A program made the translations under genes and the position numbers. Under the pieces are notes generated by a model. It did not search any database and was not told where the DNA came from. It saw only the letters and a list, made by a program, of their open reading frames with translations. From Chromatiaceae bacterium (GTDB lineage: Bacteria > Pseudomonadota > Gammaproteobacteria > Chromatiales > Chromatiaceae), in the NCBI GenBank assembly GCA_007693535.1, contig REDK01000075.1, positions 1 through 40,822 on the forward strand: a DNA stretch of 40,822 nt, in the 5' to 3' direction. Numbering within the stretch: the first letter of the stretch is position 1; every line of letters begins with the position of its first letter. This document shows positions 7,239 to 16,129 of the stretch, one piece after another.

Positions 7239-9637
7239 AAGCCGCGCAGGTGCGCGGCTAGGGTCTGAGGCGGGACGAAACCGATCAGGCGCCAGCCGCG
7301 CTGTTCCACACCGTCGGTATCGAAAAATAGCATCACCGGCGGCCCGGGCAGGCCGAAGCGTTCCTGCAGCAGGGCCCGGTCGTCGGCATCGTTGGCGGTG
7401 ACATCTGCCTGCAACAGGACGAAGCGTTCCATGGCCGCGATCACTGCCGGCTCGGGGAAGGTGTCACGTTCCAGTTTCTTGCACTCCGCGCACCAGTCGG
7501 CATAGAAATCCAGCATGACCGGGCGGCCAGCGGCACTGGCGGCGGCGACTTCCCGATCCAGGTCTTCCAGGGTCTTGATGCGGCGGAATGCGGCATGGGC
7601 AACGCCGCCACCACCGGCCGGCATGAGCCCGCGCAGTGGCTGCAAGGTATCACGGCCGCCAGCGGCGGCCCCGACCAGCATCAGCACGCCATAGACCAAC
7701 AGTGCCAGACCCAGCGCCTTCCAGAGCTTGCGCCAGCCGCTGCTGTCCAGCGCCAGTTGGGTCAGGGCGCCCAGGTAGACGCCGGCGGCGATCAACAGCA
7801 GGCCCCACAGCAGCATGGCCAGCGCGGCCGGGAGCACGCGCTCGATGAGCAGGATAGCCACCGCCAGCAGCAGCACCCCGAACACCGCCTTGATCGCATC
7901 CATCCAGGCCCCGGCACGCGGCAGTAGCCGCCCGGCCGAGGTGCCGATGGCGAGCAGCGGTGCCCCCATGCCCAGGCCGAGGCCGAGTAGGGCGAAGAAG
8001 CCGAGCACTGCATCGCCGGTCTGACCGATGAAGATCAGGGCGCCCATCAGTGGCGGGGCAACGCAGGGGCCGACGATGATCGCCGACAGGGCGCCCATGA
8101 TGGCCGCTCCGGCCAGGGTCCCGCCCTGCTGACGGTTGCTCAGCAGGGTGAGCCGGGTTTGCAGGCTACTTGGCAGTTGCAGGTCGTAGAAGCCGAACAT
8201 GGATAGGGCCAGGGCCACGAACACCGCGGCGAAGGCCCCCAGCACCCAGGCACTCTGGAAGGCGGCCTGCAGGTTGGCCCCGAACAGGCCGGCGATGACG
8301 CCAATGATCGCATAGGTCAGGGCCATCGCCAGCACATAGGCCAGCGACAGCCAGAAGGCCTTGAGCGTCGTCAGCTCCTTGCCTTGACCGGCAATGATGC
8401 CGGAGAGGATCGGCACCATCGGGAAGACGCAGGGGGTGAATGCCAGCAGCAGCCCGAGCACGAAGAAGATGGCCATGGCCCCGCCGATGCCGGTGCGGGC
8501 CAGGCGCTCGGCGATCTGATCTGATTCCGAGACCCGCTCTGGAGCCAACCCTGGGGCCGTCGCCGGGGCTAATCCTGGGGTTGCCGCTGGGACCGCCAGT
8601 GCGGGCGTGGTGGGTGGGGTCAGCGCCTGGGTGCGGGTCGCGGCCGGCAACGCCAGTGGGATGCGCTCGGTCAGCGGCGGATAGCAGATGCCGCGTTCGT
8701 GGCAGCCCTGGAAGCTGGCCACCAGGGTGATCTCGGTGGCCTCCGGGGCGCCCCGCAGGAGGGGGACCGCCAGGTTTAGTTCGCCTTGGTAGATGGCGAC
8801 ATCGCCAAAGCTGCCGTCCGGACGCACGGTATCGGGTTTGATTTCCGGGTCGGGCAGGGTGAACTCGCCCAGTTGTACGTCTTCGGCCCCTTCTAATAGG
8901 AGCGCGATGCCTTCCTGGTACAGGTAGGTATTCGGAGCGATCTGCCAGGTCAGGCGCAGCAGTTGCGGATCTTCCACCCGCACATGGAGCCGGAAGGCCT
9001 CCTCGGCGGCAGGAATGTCGTCCTCCAGGCCTAGGGACTGCCCCAGCGATTGCCCCAAGGTCTGACCCAGGGTCCGACCCGAAGACCGGCTCGCGTTAGC
9101 CGCCGGCTCGACCGCGGCCAGGCGCTGCTCGGGTAGGTCGGTCGCGACCGTGGCAGGCGGCAGTTCCAACAGGATCTGTTGCTTTTGCGGGGGGTAGCAG
9201 AAGCCGGCATCAGCGCAACCCTGAGACAGTGCCTCGATGCGCACCACGAGCGGTTCATTGCTGGCGTCGGTCCGCGTCAGCGGCAGCCTAGTTGTGACTG
9301 CGTCGCGATAGATCTCGACCTCGCCGAAGAACTCGTCCTGTTTGGTCTCTCCCGGCGGCAGCCTGACCTGACCGACGCTGATTTCAGGGGTCTTGCTATC
9401 GAAGCGAAACTTGCTGCGGTACAGGTAATAGCCGGGCTCGATCGCCCAGCGGACCAGCAGGGTCTCCCCGTCGACGGCCTCGCCGCTGATGCGAAAGGCC
9501 TGGTCGGGCTGCAGAAACGGCTCCTCGGCCAGGGCCAGGGCGGGGCTGACCAGCCAGCCCAGCGCGAGCAGCCAGCACAGCAGCGTCGCCGGCCAGCTCA
9601 AGTGCCGCGGCGATCGACTTAGGGTTCTCGCGTGCAT
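7232..9637 (-). CDS. dsbD: Thiol:disulfide interchange protein DsbD with two N-terminal sensor domains
   Basis: DsbD moves electrons from cytoplasmic thioredoxin across the inner membrane to periplasmic thiol proteins. The 801-residue product is much longer than E. coli DsbD (about 565). The order is: signal peptide (1-37); first DsbD-alpha domain with CADAGFC (Cys141/Cys147); a short LGQ-repeat linker (189-203); second DsbD-alpha domain with CHERGIC (Cys312/Cys318); a Pro/Ala-rich linker; an eight-helix membrane domain with TPCVFP (Cys403) and GPCVAPP (Cys525); and a C-terminal thioredoxin domain with WCAEC (Cys716/Cys719). All redox cysteines are present. I use the ATG at 9637, preceded by GGAG; a GTG four codons upstream overlaps that site. 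The 5' end overlaps cutA by 19 bases, so cutA-dsbD-tlpA is one operon. Confidence 0.97.
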   Translation of the reverse strand: MHARTLSRSPRHLSWPATLLCWLLALGWLVSPALALAEEPFLQPDQAFRISGEAVDGETLLVRWAIEPGYYLYRSKFRFDSKTPEISVGQVRLPPGETKQDEFFGEVEIYRDAVTTRLPLTRTDASNEPLVVRIEALSQGCADAGFCYPPQKQQILLELPPATVATDLPEQRLAAVEPAANASRSSGRTLGQTLGQSLGQSLGLEDDIPAAEEAFRLHVRVEDPQLLRLTWQIAPNTYLYQEGIALLLEGAEDVQLGEFTLPDPEIKPDTVRPDGSFGDVAIYQGELNLAVPLLRGAPEATEITLVASFQGCHERGICYPPLTERIPLALPAATRTQALTPPTTPALAVPAATPGLAPATAPGLAPERVSESDQIAERLARTGIGGAMAIFFVLGLLLAFTPCVFPMVPILSGIIAGQGKELTTLKAFWLSLAYVLAMALTYAIIGVIAGLFGANLQAAFQSAWVLGAFAAVFVALALSMFGFYDLQLPSSLQTRLTLLSNRQQGGTLAGAAIMGALSAIIVGPCVAPPLMGALIFIGQTGDAVLGFFALLGLGLGMGAPLLAIGTSAGRLLPRAGAWMDAIKAVFGVLLLAVAILLIERVLPAALAMLLWGLLLIAAGVYLGALTQLALDSSGWRKLWKALGLALLVYGVLMLVGAAAGGRDTLQPLRGLMPAGGGGVAHAAFRRIKTLEDLDREVAAASAAGRPVMLDFYADWCAECKKLERDTFPEPAVIAAMERFVLLQADVTANDADDRALLQERFGLPGPPVMLFFDTDGVEQRGWRLIGFVPPQTLAAHLRGFP

Positions 9638-9966
9638 TGATGAATCCACTCCAGATAGGGCGTCAGGCCGTCAGCGATCGGCAGTGCGATGATCTCGGGC
9701 AGGTCGTAGGGATGGGCCTGTTGCACCTGGTTGGTCAGTGCCTCGACGCGCGCGGCGGTGGTCTTGATCAACAGCATCACCTCGCTGGCCTGCTCCACTT
9801 GGTCCTCCCAGCGATAGACCGAGGTCAATCCCGGCAGGAGGTTGACGCAGGCCGCGAGTCGGGACTGCACCAGGTCGGCGGCAATGGCCTCGGCGCTGGC
9901 CTGATCCGGACAGGTACAGAGGACGAGCAGGGCCTCATCGGACCGGGGGCTGGGCATCGGGTTCAA
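9619..9966 (-). CDS. cutA: CutA divalent-cation tolerance protein
   Basis: The 115-residue product is a typical CutA, a small trimeric ferredoxin-like-fold cytoplasmic protein linked genetically to copper tolerance; its molecular role is unsettled. Recognisable segments are LVLCTCPDQASAEAIA, the LAACVNLLPGLTSVYRWE core, VMLLIKTTAAR and the C-terminal HPYDLPEIIALPI. The start at 9966 gives nine residues before the conserved strand; a second ATG three codons in is possible. It is the first gene of the cutA-dsbD-tlpA group and is divergent from fxsA across a 282-base gap. Confidence 0.95.
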   Translation of the reverse strand: MNPMPSPRSDEALLVLCTCPDQASAEAIAADLVQSRLAACVNLLPGLTSVYRWEDQVEQASEVMLLIKTTAARVEALTNQVQQAHPYDLPEIIALPIADGLTPYLEWIHQCTREP

Positions 9967-10248
9967 TCCTGCCTGTCTGGCATGCGCGGCGGCCGGGTCG
10001 GGTTAGTCGGGGTGGCCGGGAGGCGGCGCGCGGACTGTAACCGATCCGCCGCGGGATGGTTAAATGGAAAGGCCAGGCGTCCGGTCGGGTCTCTGCATTC
10101 CGCGCTGCGCCCGCTCCAGGTCCGCCGGGTGCCCGCCTGCTGTCCGGCACCGCCTTCGGCCGCGCGGCTGGATGACCGCCTAAGGGCGACGCCCGCGAGC
10201 GCAACGTTTCCGGTCACCGGCCCCCATCAGTCTCCAGGAATCCTTTCC

Positions 10249-10683
10249 ATGCCCCTGCTGATCTTTCTGTTCGTCTTCGTCGGTACACCGTTGGTCGAAC
10301 TGTATCTGCTGATTCGAGTGGGCGCGGTGATCGGTGCCTTGCCGACCATCGCCCTATCCCTGCTGACCGCTGCCATTGGCGGCTATCTGGTCAGGCTGCA
10401 GGGGCTCGGCGTGCTGATGCGCGTGCGGGCGATGCTGGCGCGCGATCAACTGCCGGCGCTCGAACTGCTTGACGGGGCGGTGCTGCTGCTGACCGGCTTT
10501 GCCCTGCTGTTGCCCGGCTTTGTGACCGACATCATCGGCTTTCTGCTACTGGTTCCGCCGCTGCGGCAGGCGCTGATCCGCCGTTACGTCCAGGTGGTGC
10601 CGGTGACCGTGGTGCGACCGGGGCCGGACGCTGAGTCCGGCCCGCGCGTCATCGAGGGCAGTTTTCGGCGCGAGGACGACTGA
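10249..10683 (+). CDS. fxsA: FxsA family membrane protein
   Basis: The 144-residue product has the FxsA layout. The hydrophobic start is MPLLIFLFVFVGTPLVELYLLI. A TAAIGGYLVRLQG segment follows, then a second hydrophobic block ending LLPGFVTDIIGFLLLVPPLR, and the conserved tail is RVIEGSFRRED. FxsA is an inner-membrane protein; in E. coli its overproduction relieves phage T7 exclusion by the F plasmid, and its normal role is unknown. The open frame runs far upstream, but the ATG at 10249 is where family similarity begins and it follows CAGGAA. A strong terminator follows the gene. groESL, a common neighbour of fxsA, is not downstream here. Confidence 0.93.
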   Translation: MPLLIFLFVFVGTPLVELYLLIRVGAVIGALPTIALSLLTAAIGGYLVRLQGLGVLMRVRAMLARDQLPALELLDGAVLLLTGFALLLPGFVTDIIGFLLLVPPLRQALIRRYVQVVPVTVVRPGPDAESGPRVIEGSFRREDD

Positions 10684-10689
10684 GACCTT

Positions 10690-10761
10690 GTGAAAAGACC
10701 ACCGACCGACTGCGGACCCGTCCGGGGACGCCCTCGCGTCGGCCGGCGGGTTTTTTCACCA
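10690..10761. terminator. Bidirectional rho-independent terminator between fxsA and the epimerase gene
   Basis: A long hairpin runs from ACCCG (10716) to CGGGT (10751). It has an inner CCGG/CCGG pairing and a GACG/CGTC tip, and is followed directly by six Ts on the plus strand. An outer match, GTGAAAA near 10690 with TTTTCAC near 10755, supplies a T-rich tract for the opposite direction. It should end fxsA transcription (plus) and the convergent epimerase transcript (minus). Confidence 0.8.
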
Positions 10762-10818
10762 CCTCTGAGGCTGCCGTTGGCCCGCGGCCTGCTCGGATCG
10801 GCTGCTGATCAGATCGGT

Positions 10819-11826
10819 TCAGGCCTGATAATAGTCGCGGTACCAGTCGACGAAGCAGGCAATCCCCTCGGCGACCGGGGTCTGTGGCTGGTAGTTCACG
10901 TCGCGCACCAGATCCTCGACGTCGGCATAGGTGTCTGGTACATCGCCGGGTTGCAAGGGCAACAGCCGCTTCTCCGCGGTCCGTCCCAGGCAGCGCTCCA
11001 AGACCTCGATGTAGTGCAGCAGTTCCACCGGTTGATGATTGCCGATGTTGTAGAGCCGATACGGGGCGCTGCTGCTGGCGGCGTCGGGGGCGGCGCCATC
11101 CCAGTGCGGATTGGGTGTGGGGATCTGGTCGAGTACCCGTAGCACCCCCTCGACGATATCGTCGATATAGGTGAAGTCGCGCCGGTGACGTCCGTAATTG
11201 AAGACCTCGATCGGTTCGCCGGCAAGGATCGCGCGGGTGAACTTGAACAAGGCCATATCCGGGCGGCCCCACGGACCATAGACGGTGAAGAAGCGCAGGC
11301 CGGTGGTGGGCAGGCGATAAAGATGACTGTAGGTATGGGCCATCAGTTCGTTGGCCTTCTTGCTTGCCGCATAGAGGCTGAGCGGATGATCGACGTTGTC
11401 ATGCACCGAGAACGGCATGCGGGTATTGGCGCCGTAGACCGAGCTGCTGGAGGCATAGACTAGATGCTCGACGCCGGACTGGCGGCAGCCCTCCAGGATA
11501 TGGGCGAAGCCGACCAGGTTGCTGTCGACATAGGCTAGCGGGTTGTCGATGGAATAGCGCACGCCCGCCTGCGCCGCCAGGTTCACTACGCGCTGCGGGC
11601 GATGGCTGGCGAAGGCCTCGCCAATGCCGGCACGGTCGTTGAGGTCAAGGCGCAGATCGCTGAAGCGCGGGTGTTCCAGCGTGCGCGCCAGGCGTGCCTG
11701 CTTGAGACCGACGTCGTAATAATCGTTGAGGTTATCGATGCCGATTACGGTATCGCCGCGCGCAAGCAGGCGCAGACTCAGGGCGGAGCCGATAAAGCCA
11801 GCGCTGCCGGTGATCATGACCTTCAT
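10819..11826 (-). CDS. NAD-dependent sugar-nucleotide epimerase, UDP-glucuronate 4-epimerase-like
   Basis: The 335-residue product is an extended short-chain dehydrogenase. It has the NAD-binding GSAGFIGS at residues 7-14, DNLNDYYDV typical of the UDP-glucuronate 4-epimerase group (CapI/LpsL type), the SSSSVYG segment, and the catalytic pair Tyr152/Lys156 in [28 protein letters not shown] is also characteristic of that group. The likely reaction is UDP-glucuronate to UDP-galacturonate for polysaccharide synthesis. It sits alone, convergent with fxsA. Across a gene-poor gap lie the prsR remnant and prsT, and similar epimerase genes are common in exosortase-linked exopolysaccharide loci, so it may be a survivor of such a locus (inference). 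Confidence 0.9.
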   Translation of the reverse strand: MKVMITGSAGFIGSALSLRLLARGDTVIGIDNLNDYYDVGLKQARLARTLEHPRFSDLRLDLNDRAGIGEAFASHRPQRVVNLAAQAGVRYSIDNPLAYVDSNLVGFAHILEGCRQSGVEHLVYASSSSVYGANTRMPFSVHDNVDHPLSLYAASKKANELMAHTYSHLYRLPTTGLRFFTVYGPWGRPDMALFKFTRAILAGEPIEVFNYGRHRRDFTYIDDIVEGVLRVLDQIPTPNPHWDGAAPDAASSSAPYRLYNIGNHQPVELLHYIEVLERCLGRTAEKRLLPLQPGDVPDTYADVEDLVRDVNYQPQTPVAEGIACFVDWYRDYYQA

Positions 11827-12657
11827 GGCGGGTTCATCCTGGGCTTGCGGACAGTTCGGGCCGAGACCTGTGTGAGCAGCGGGTGTGAGCAGCGGGGGCG
11901 GCTATGCTCGCCCGAGGTCAGGCGGAACCTGGGGCGCGGAAATGCGCTCGAATGTTAGCAGCGGTGGCCGGATTTGGCGAACCATTGCTGCCCGCCCCAG
12001 CACTGTCCCAGCATCGCCCCACCACCGCTGCAGCGGGGGTCAGGCAGGGATATGCTAGACTCGAACAGTGGTTGGACAGCAGGTCGGCGAGCCCGACAGC
12101 GTGTTGCCGGTACCTTCCTGCGCCAGGCTTCGACGGTGCAGGGCAAACCCTCTCAGGATGCCGGTGGACAGCGCCGGTCTCCTCTCTGGTCTCCTCGTCT
12201 GGCAGGCACGTGGCCGCGGTCGCTGTGGCATGCTCGGTGCTGGACTGATGTGCTGGATGTCATTAACGTCAGGTACAGCGTGGCCGCGGCCCACCCAAAG
12301 GCCACGGGTGCATAGGATCTGCAGGCGCATCCCTAAACAATATCCGCTGCTCGGCGAGCATCTGTGCCTTCGTCCACGATGTCTCCCGCCTCTATGTGAT
12401 CCTTGTCCTGATCGAGGTGCTGCCCTTTTTCTTGCCGCCTTTACGCTGTTGTCACGCGAGGTTTTCGCGATTGGTTCAAGCTCAGTTCGGTGAAATTTAA
12501 GTGGCGCGTTGGCGACGGATGAGTATGCCGCCCTCGATGTGCGCCTGCGAATCCAGCCCTATCCGGATGCCGCGGCCCTTTTTCTCTGGGTCGAGGAGAC
12601 CGTTGACGCCACCCATCAGGGCCTGACCAGCCTGATCACCGAGGTCGCGCGCACCCC
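11827..12657. other. Gene-poor region of about 830 bases, probably decayed
   Basis: No intact gene is recognised between the epimerase gene and the prsR fragment. Open frames exist on both strands but their translations match no family I know, and frames with protein-like stretches break quickly. One short stretch near 12366-12430 on the plus strand reads FVHDVSRLYVILVLIEVL, which has a faint look of a membrane or kinase segment but is too short to name. An in-frame ATG at 12509 opens about 50 plausible residues before its frame diverges from that of the prsR fragment. The region reads as the eroded part of a former gene cluster. Confidence 0.4.
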
Positions 12658-12807
12658 TTCAGTCTGCGCGAAAACCGCGAGCGGGCCGAGCGCGAGGCGA
12701 TTCAACGGACCCTGTGTTTCGGCGACAATACCCGGTCGCGGGCTGTCAAGCTGTTCGAGGTGGCCCGCCCGACCCTGTACAACCTGATGCGCAAGTTCGA
12801 TCTGTTC
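12658..12807 (+). pseudogene. 3' fragment of a PrsR-type (PEP-CTERM system) response regulator
   Basis: Fifty codons in one frame read as the C-terminal end of a PrsR-like sigma-54-dependent regulator. An SLRENRERAEREAIQ helix is followed by a Fis-type helix-turn-helix ending VARPTLYNLMRKFDL. This resembles the family ending (LREARE-RAEREAI ... SRPTLYDLL). The receiver and AAA+ domains, about 400 residues, are absent: 5' of the fragment the frame reaches a stop at 12604. The 3' end has lost its stop and the frame runs on into prsT. PrsR normally regulates exosortase-linked exopolysaccharide genes and lies next to prsT, which follows here 150 bases on. The identification is from motif memory. 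Confidence 0.65.
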
Positions 12808-12957
12808 CTAATGATGGCCGGCATGTTGCCGGCTGCCGCGTCCGCCCCGGCTCCGGCGGCGAGCCGGCCGACCTGCCGGGCCGGTGTGGCCGGCCGCGGC
12901 CAGACTGCTGCTGGGTTCCCGGCGCGGTCCCGAACCACGGAATCAACCGGAGTTTTC

Positions 12958-15774
12958 ATGTACTGCAAATCGACCGCTTTCCGGCGACGCTTGCCGCTGC
13001 TGCCGCTGCTCACGGCGATGACAATGCTGCTGGCGCCGCCCCACGCCCTGGCGCAGGCCGATGCAGGGCGCCTGCAACAGGCGCTGAGCGCCTTCGATGA
13101 TGGCGATTTCCGCACTGCCGAGGCCCAGCTCAAGGACCTGCTGCAGCGCGATCCGGGGTTGGCCGAGGCACGCCTGTTGTTAGGGCGGACCTATCTGCAG
13201 CTGGGGGATGGCGCCGCTGCCGAAAAGGAACTCCAGCGCGCCGCCGAACTTGGGGTGGCGCCGAATCGGTGGCGGCTCGACCTCGCGGAGGCACTGCTGC
13301 AGCAGAGGCGCTTCGAGGACGCCGTGACATCGCTCGAGGAGCAGGCCGCGGCGCTGGCCAATGAGCCAGCTGCGGTGCGAGCCGCGGCGCTAGGTCTGCG
13401 TGGGCGTGCCCTGCTCGGGATGGAACAGATCGACGAGGCGCGCATGGCCTTTACCGAGGCCAGGCGGCTCAACCCCGACGACCGGCTTGCCGGCCTGGGG
13501 CTCGCGCAGGTGGCGTTGCTCGCCAACGACCTGGCTGCCGCCGCTGCCACCCTCGACGGCCTGCTCGCACGGTTCCCGGACGAGAGTAACCTGCGCCTGC
13601 TGCGGGCGGAGGTGTTTCGCGGTGTCAACGATCCCGAGGCGGCACTGGAACAGTACGATCAGATCCTCGCCCGCGAGCGGGATAATCTGCGCGCCCTGCT
13701 CGGGCGGGCCACTGTGCGGGTCAGCCTGCAGCGGTTTGCCGATGCGCGCGCGGACCTGGAACGGATCGAACGCCTGCGACCGGATGTCGTGGTGGTGCAT
13801 TATCTGCGCGGGGTTATGGCCTTCTATGAGCGCGACTGGGAGACCGCGGCCGGGCATCTGGAGGAGGTGCTGTCGGTCCAGCCCACCCATGTCCAGAGCA
13901 TGTTGTTGATGGGCGTGGTCAGCTATGCACGTAACCAGTTGCAGTTGGCCGAGGAATACCTCTCGCGCATCCTGCGGGCAATGCCCGACAACATCCAGGC
14001 TGCGAAGGTGCTGGCGGCGACGCGCCTGAAGCTGCGCGAGCCAGCGCGCGCGGTGCAGGTGCTGGAACCCTTCAGCGAGACCGGCGACCCGCAGATCATG
14101 GCCTTGCTCGGCAGCGCCTACATGCTGGCCGGGGACCCGGAGCGCGGCCAGCAGTGGCTCAGTCAGGCGGTCGAGACGACACCGGACGCGGCCGCTCTGC
14201 GCACCCAGTTGGCCCTGACCCTGATTGCCGGTGGGCGCATGGGTGAGGCGATCGCCGAACTCGAATCGGCGGTGGACCTGGGCCAGGACGTGCTGCAGGC
14301 CGATGTGCTGCTGGTGCTCGCGCTGTTGCGCGAAGGCAAGGCGGATGAGGCCATCGCAGCCAGCACCGCGCTGGAGACCCGCCGCCCGAACAGCCCGATC
14401 CCGGCCAATCTCACCGGGCTGGCACTGCTGGCACAGGGGCGCCTGGAGCCGGCCCGCGAGCGCTTTGAGCGCGCCCTCGAACTAGATCCGCGCTTCACCA
14501 CCGCGTTGATCAATCTGGCACGGGTGGACGTGGCTGGCAGCGACCTGGAGGCTGCCGAGGCGCGCTACCGGCGCGTGCTGGATCAGGAGGGTGGCAACCT
14601 CGCTGCCCTGCTGGGCATGGCGGCGCTGGCCGAGCAGCGCGATGATCCCGCGGCCTTAGAGTCCTGGCTGACCCGGGCGCAGGATGCCAATCCAGGGGCC
14701 ACCCAGCCCGGTCTCCTACTGGCGCGGTTCCTCATCGAACGCGGCGATTACGTCAAGGCGCTGGGGGTAGCCCGCGCACATGCTGCGCGCTTCCCGCAGA
14801 ATCCGGAGGTTCTGGAAATGCTCGGGCGCGCCGCGACCCTGACTGGCGACACCGCCAACGCCACCCGCACCTTTGCGCAAGTGGAGGAGCTGCGTCCGAA
14901 CGATCCGCGGGTGTCCTATCTGTTGGGTGGTGCCCACTGGAAGGCGGAGGACTATCGCGCCGCGGCGACCGCTTTCCGCCGTGCGATCGAACTGCGGCCT
15001 GACTACCTGGAGGCACGCCTTGCCCTGGCATCGGTGCTGCTGGCCGCCGAGGATTACAGTGCCGCGGTCGCGATCGCCCGCGCCCTGCAGGCGGACTATC
15101 CGGACAACCAGCTCGGTCACCGGCTGGAGGGCCGCATCCTGCTCGCCGCCCGGGAGCCGCGCGGGGCGGTGGCAGCCCTGGAGCAGGCCCTGGCGATGGC
15201 GCCGGCCGGTGACACCGTCCGGGAATTGGCGGATGCCCACCACCGGGCCGGCGACGATGCCCGCGCCATCGAATTGCTGCGCGACTGGACCGCTCAGCAG
15301 CCGGCCGACCTCGACAGCCTGGCCTTCCTTGCCTTGCTGTTGCAGGGCGAAGGGCGCGACGAGGAGGCACTGCCGATCTACCTCGATCTGTACGAACAGG
15401 GGACCGAGAACGTGGTGATTCTGAACAATCTTGCCTGGATTCTGCACCAGCGTGGCGACCCGCAGGCGCTCGAGATCGCCGCCCATGCCTATGAACAGGC
15501 CCCCAACCAGCCCGAGATTGCCGATACCTATGGCTGGATCCTGTTCAACAGCGGACGGCGCGCCGAGGGGCTTAACATCTTGCAGCAGGCCCATCTCGCC
15601 TATCCCAGCCAGACCGAGATCACTTACCACGTCGCCGTTGCCCTGCAGTCCGTCGGTCGCGGCGATCAGGCGGCGCGGCTGCTGCAGCGGCTGCTACGGG
15701 ATCATCCCGGCGCCCCCGAGGCACCGCGTGCGCGGGCGCTGCTCGAGCGCCTGCGCGGCGCGGCGGGCGACTGA
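12958..15774 (+). CDS. prsT: PrsT-like TPR-repeat protein of the PEP-CTERM/exosortase system
   Basis: The 938-residue product has a signal peptide (residues 1-32, ending ALAQA) and then about 25 tetratricopeptide repeats to the C-terminus. The first repeats, with AEAQLKDLLQRDPGLAEARLLLG and YLQLGDGAAAEKELQRAAELG, match the opening of PrsT, a TPR protein coded beside PrsK/PrsR in exosortase-linked exopolysaccharide loci. PrsT proteins are often lipoproteins; no lipobox cysteine is seen here, so this one should be soluble periplasmic. The start at 12958 has GGAG six bases before it. The frame is open further upstream only because it runs in from the prsR remnant. The gene looks intact and is followed by a clear terminator, so it is probably still expressed. 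A general TPR secretion or assembly protein is the alternative. Confidence 0.8.
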   Translation: MYCKSTAFRRRLPLLPLLTAMTMLLAPPHALAQADAGRLQQALSAFDDGDFRTAEAQLKDLLQRDPGLAEARLLLGRTYLQLGDGAAAEKELQRAAELGVAPNRWRLDLAEALLQQRRFEDAVTSLEEQAAALANEPAAVRAAALGLRGRALLGMEQIDEARMAFTEARRLNPDDRLAGLGLAQVALLANDLAAAAATLDGLLARFPDESNLRLLRAEVFRGVNDPEAALEQYDQILARERDNLRALLGRATVRVSLQRFADARADLERIERLRPDVVVVHYLRGVMAFYERDWETAAGHLEEVLSVQPTHVQSMLLMGVVSYARNQLQLAEEYLSRILRAMPDNIQAAKVLAATRLKLREPARAVQVLEPFSETGDPQIMALLGSAYMLAGDPERGQQWLSQAVETTPDAAALRTQLALTLIAGGRMGEAIAELESAVDLGQDVLQADVLLVLALLREGKADEAIAASTALETRRPNSPIPANLTGLALLAQGRLEPARERFERALELDPRFTTALINLARVDVAGSDLEAAEARYRRVLDQEGGNLAALLGMAALAEQRDDPAALESWLTRAQDANPGATQPGLLLARFLIERGDYVKALGVARAHAARFPQNPEVLEMLGRAATLTGDTANATRTFAQVEELRPNDPRVSYLLGGAHWKAEDYRAAATAFRRAIELRPDYLEARLALASVLLAAEDYSAAVAIARALQADYPDNQLGHRLEGRILLAAREPRGAVAALEQALAMAPAGDTVRELADAHHRAGDDARAIELLRDWTAQQPADLDSLAFLALLLQGEGRDEEALPIYLDLYEQGTENVVILNNLAWILHQRGDPQALEIAAHAYEQAPNQPEIADTYGWILFNSGRRAEGLNILQQAHLAYPSQTEITYHVAVALQSVGRGDQAARLLQRLLRDHPGAPEAPRARALLERLRGAAGD

Positions 15775-15841
15775 GGTCGGGCCGAGCCGTCGGCACGACC
15801 AAGTAGTCTCGACTGTGGCCATTTGAAGTGGCACGACCCGT

Positions 15842-15880
15842 CGCGGGAGTGATCCAGCCGGATCACCCCCGCGGCGTTTT
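15842..15880 (+). terminator. Rho-independent terminator after prsT
   Basis: CGCGGG-A-GTGATCC-AGCC-GGATCAC-CC-CCGCG forms a stem of about 13 base pairs with a 4-base loop, followed shortly by TTTT. It lies 68 bases after the prsT stop and fits termination of that gene. Confidence 0.75.
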
Positions 15881-16129
15881 CGTAGCCAGCGCGCACCACA
15901 TACGGTATTCCATATATTCTGGCGAGCAGATATAGTACGGGCCTGTGCCTGGCGCTGGCAGGTCCCGCTGCCGTCTCGCCTCCTTGCCTTCCTCCTCTCC
16001 CGGCCCCGGCCCCGGCCCCGGCCCCGGCCCCGGTGACGGGTTGGGTCTGCCCTTGCCATCGCGGTGCCCGCGCCCTCGCCCGGGGCGAGCGGTCCCGCAC
16101 CGCGGCGGCCCCGCTCGGCGGAGCCTGTC
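15881..16129. other. Leader region of the Acr3 fusion gene
   Basis: This gap, part of a 355-base stretch without a gene, lies between the prsT terminator and the Acr3 fusion gene. Its first part is unusually A/T-rich for this genome (about 15900-15940) and contains TATAGT at about 15931-15936, a reasonable -10 element, though the -35 position (TTCCAT) is poor. It then runs into the CCCCGG repeat at 15999-16033. No ArsR-type operator could be recognised. Confidence 0.35.
15999..16033. repeat. Tandem hexamer repeat (CCCCGG)5, potential G-quadruplex on the minus strand
   Basis: The plus strand reads CCCGG followed by five exact copies of CCCCGG. The complementary strand therefore has six runs of three or four Gs separated by CC, enough for a G-quadruplex. 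It lies about 97-131 bases before the Acr3 fusion start, probably within its transcribed leader. Both strands remain open in several frames here only because of the composition. Confidence 0.9.

Noticed and set aside
9637-10248. A 204-codon N-terminal extension of fxsA
   Set aside because: It crosses cutA and the divergent promoter gap and has no similarity; FxsA similarity begins at the ATG at 10249.
14716-15630. A 304-codon open frame on the minus strand opposite prsT
   Set aside because: It has no family motif and lies wholly over the TPR repeats, whose plus-strand periodicity is clear.
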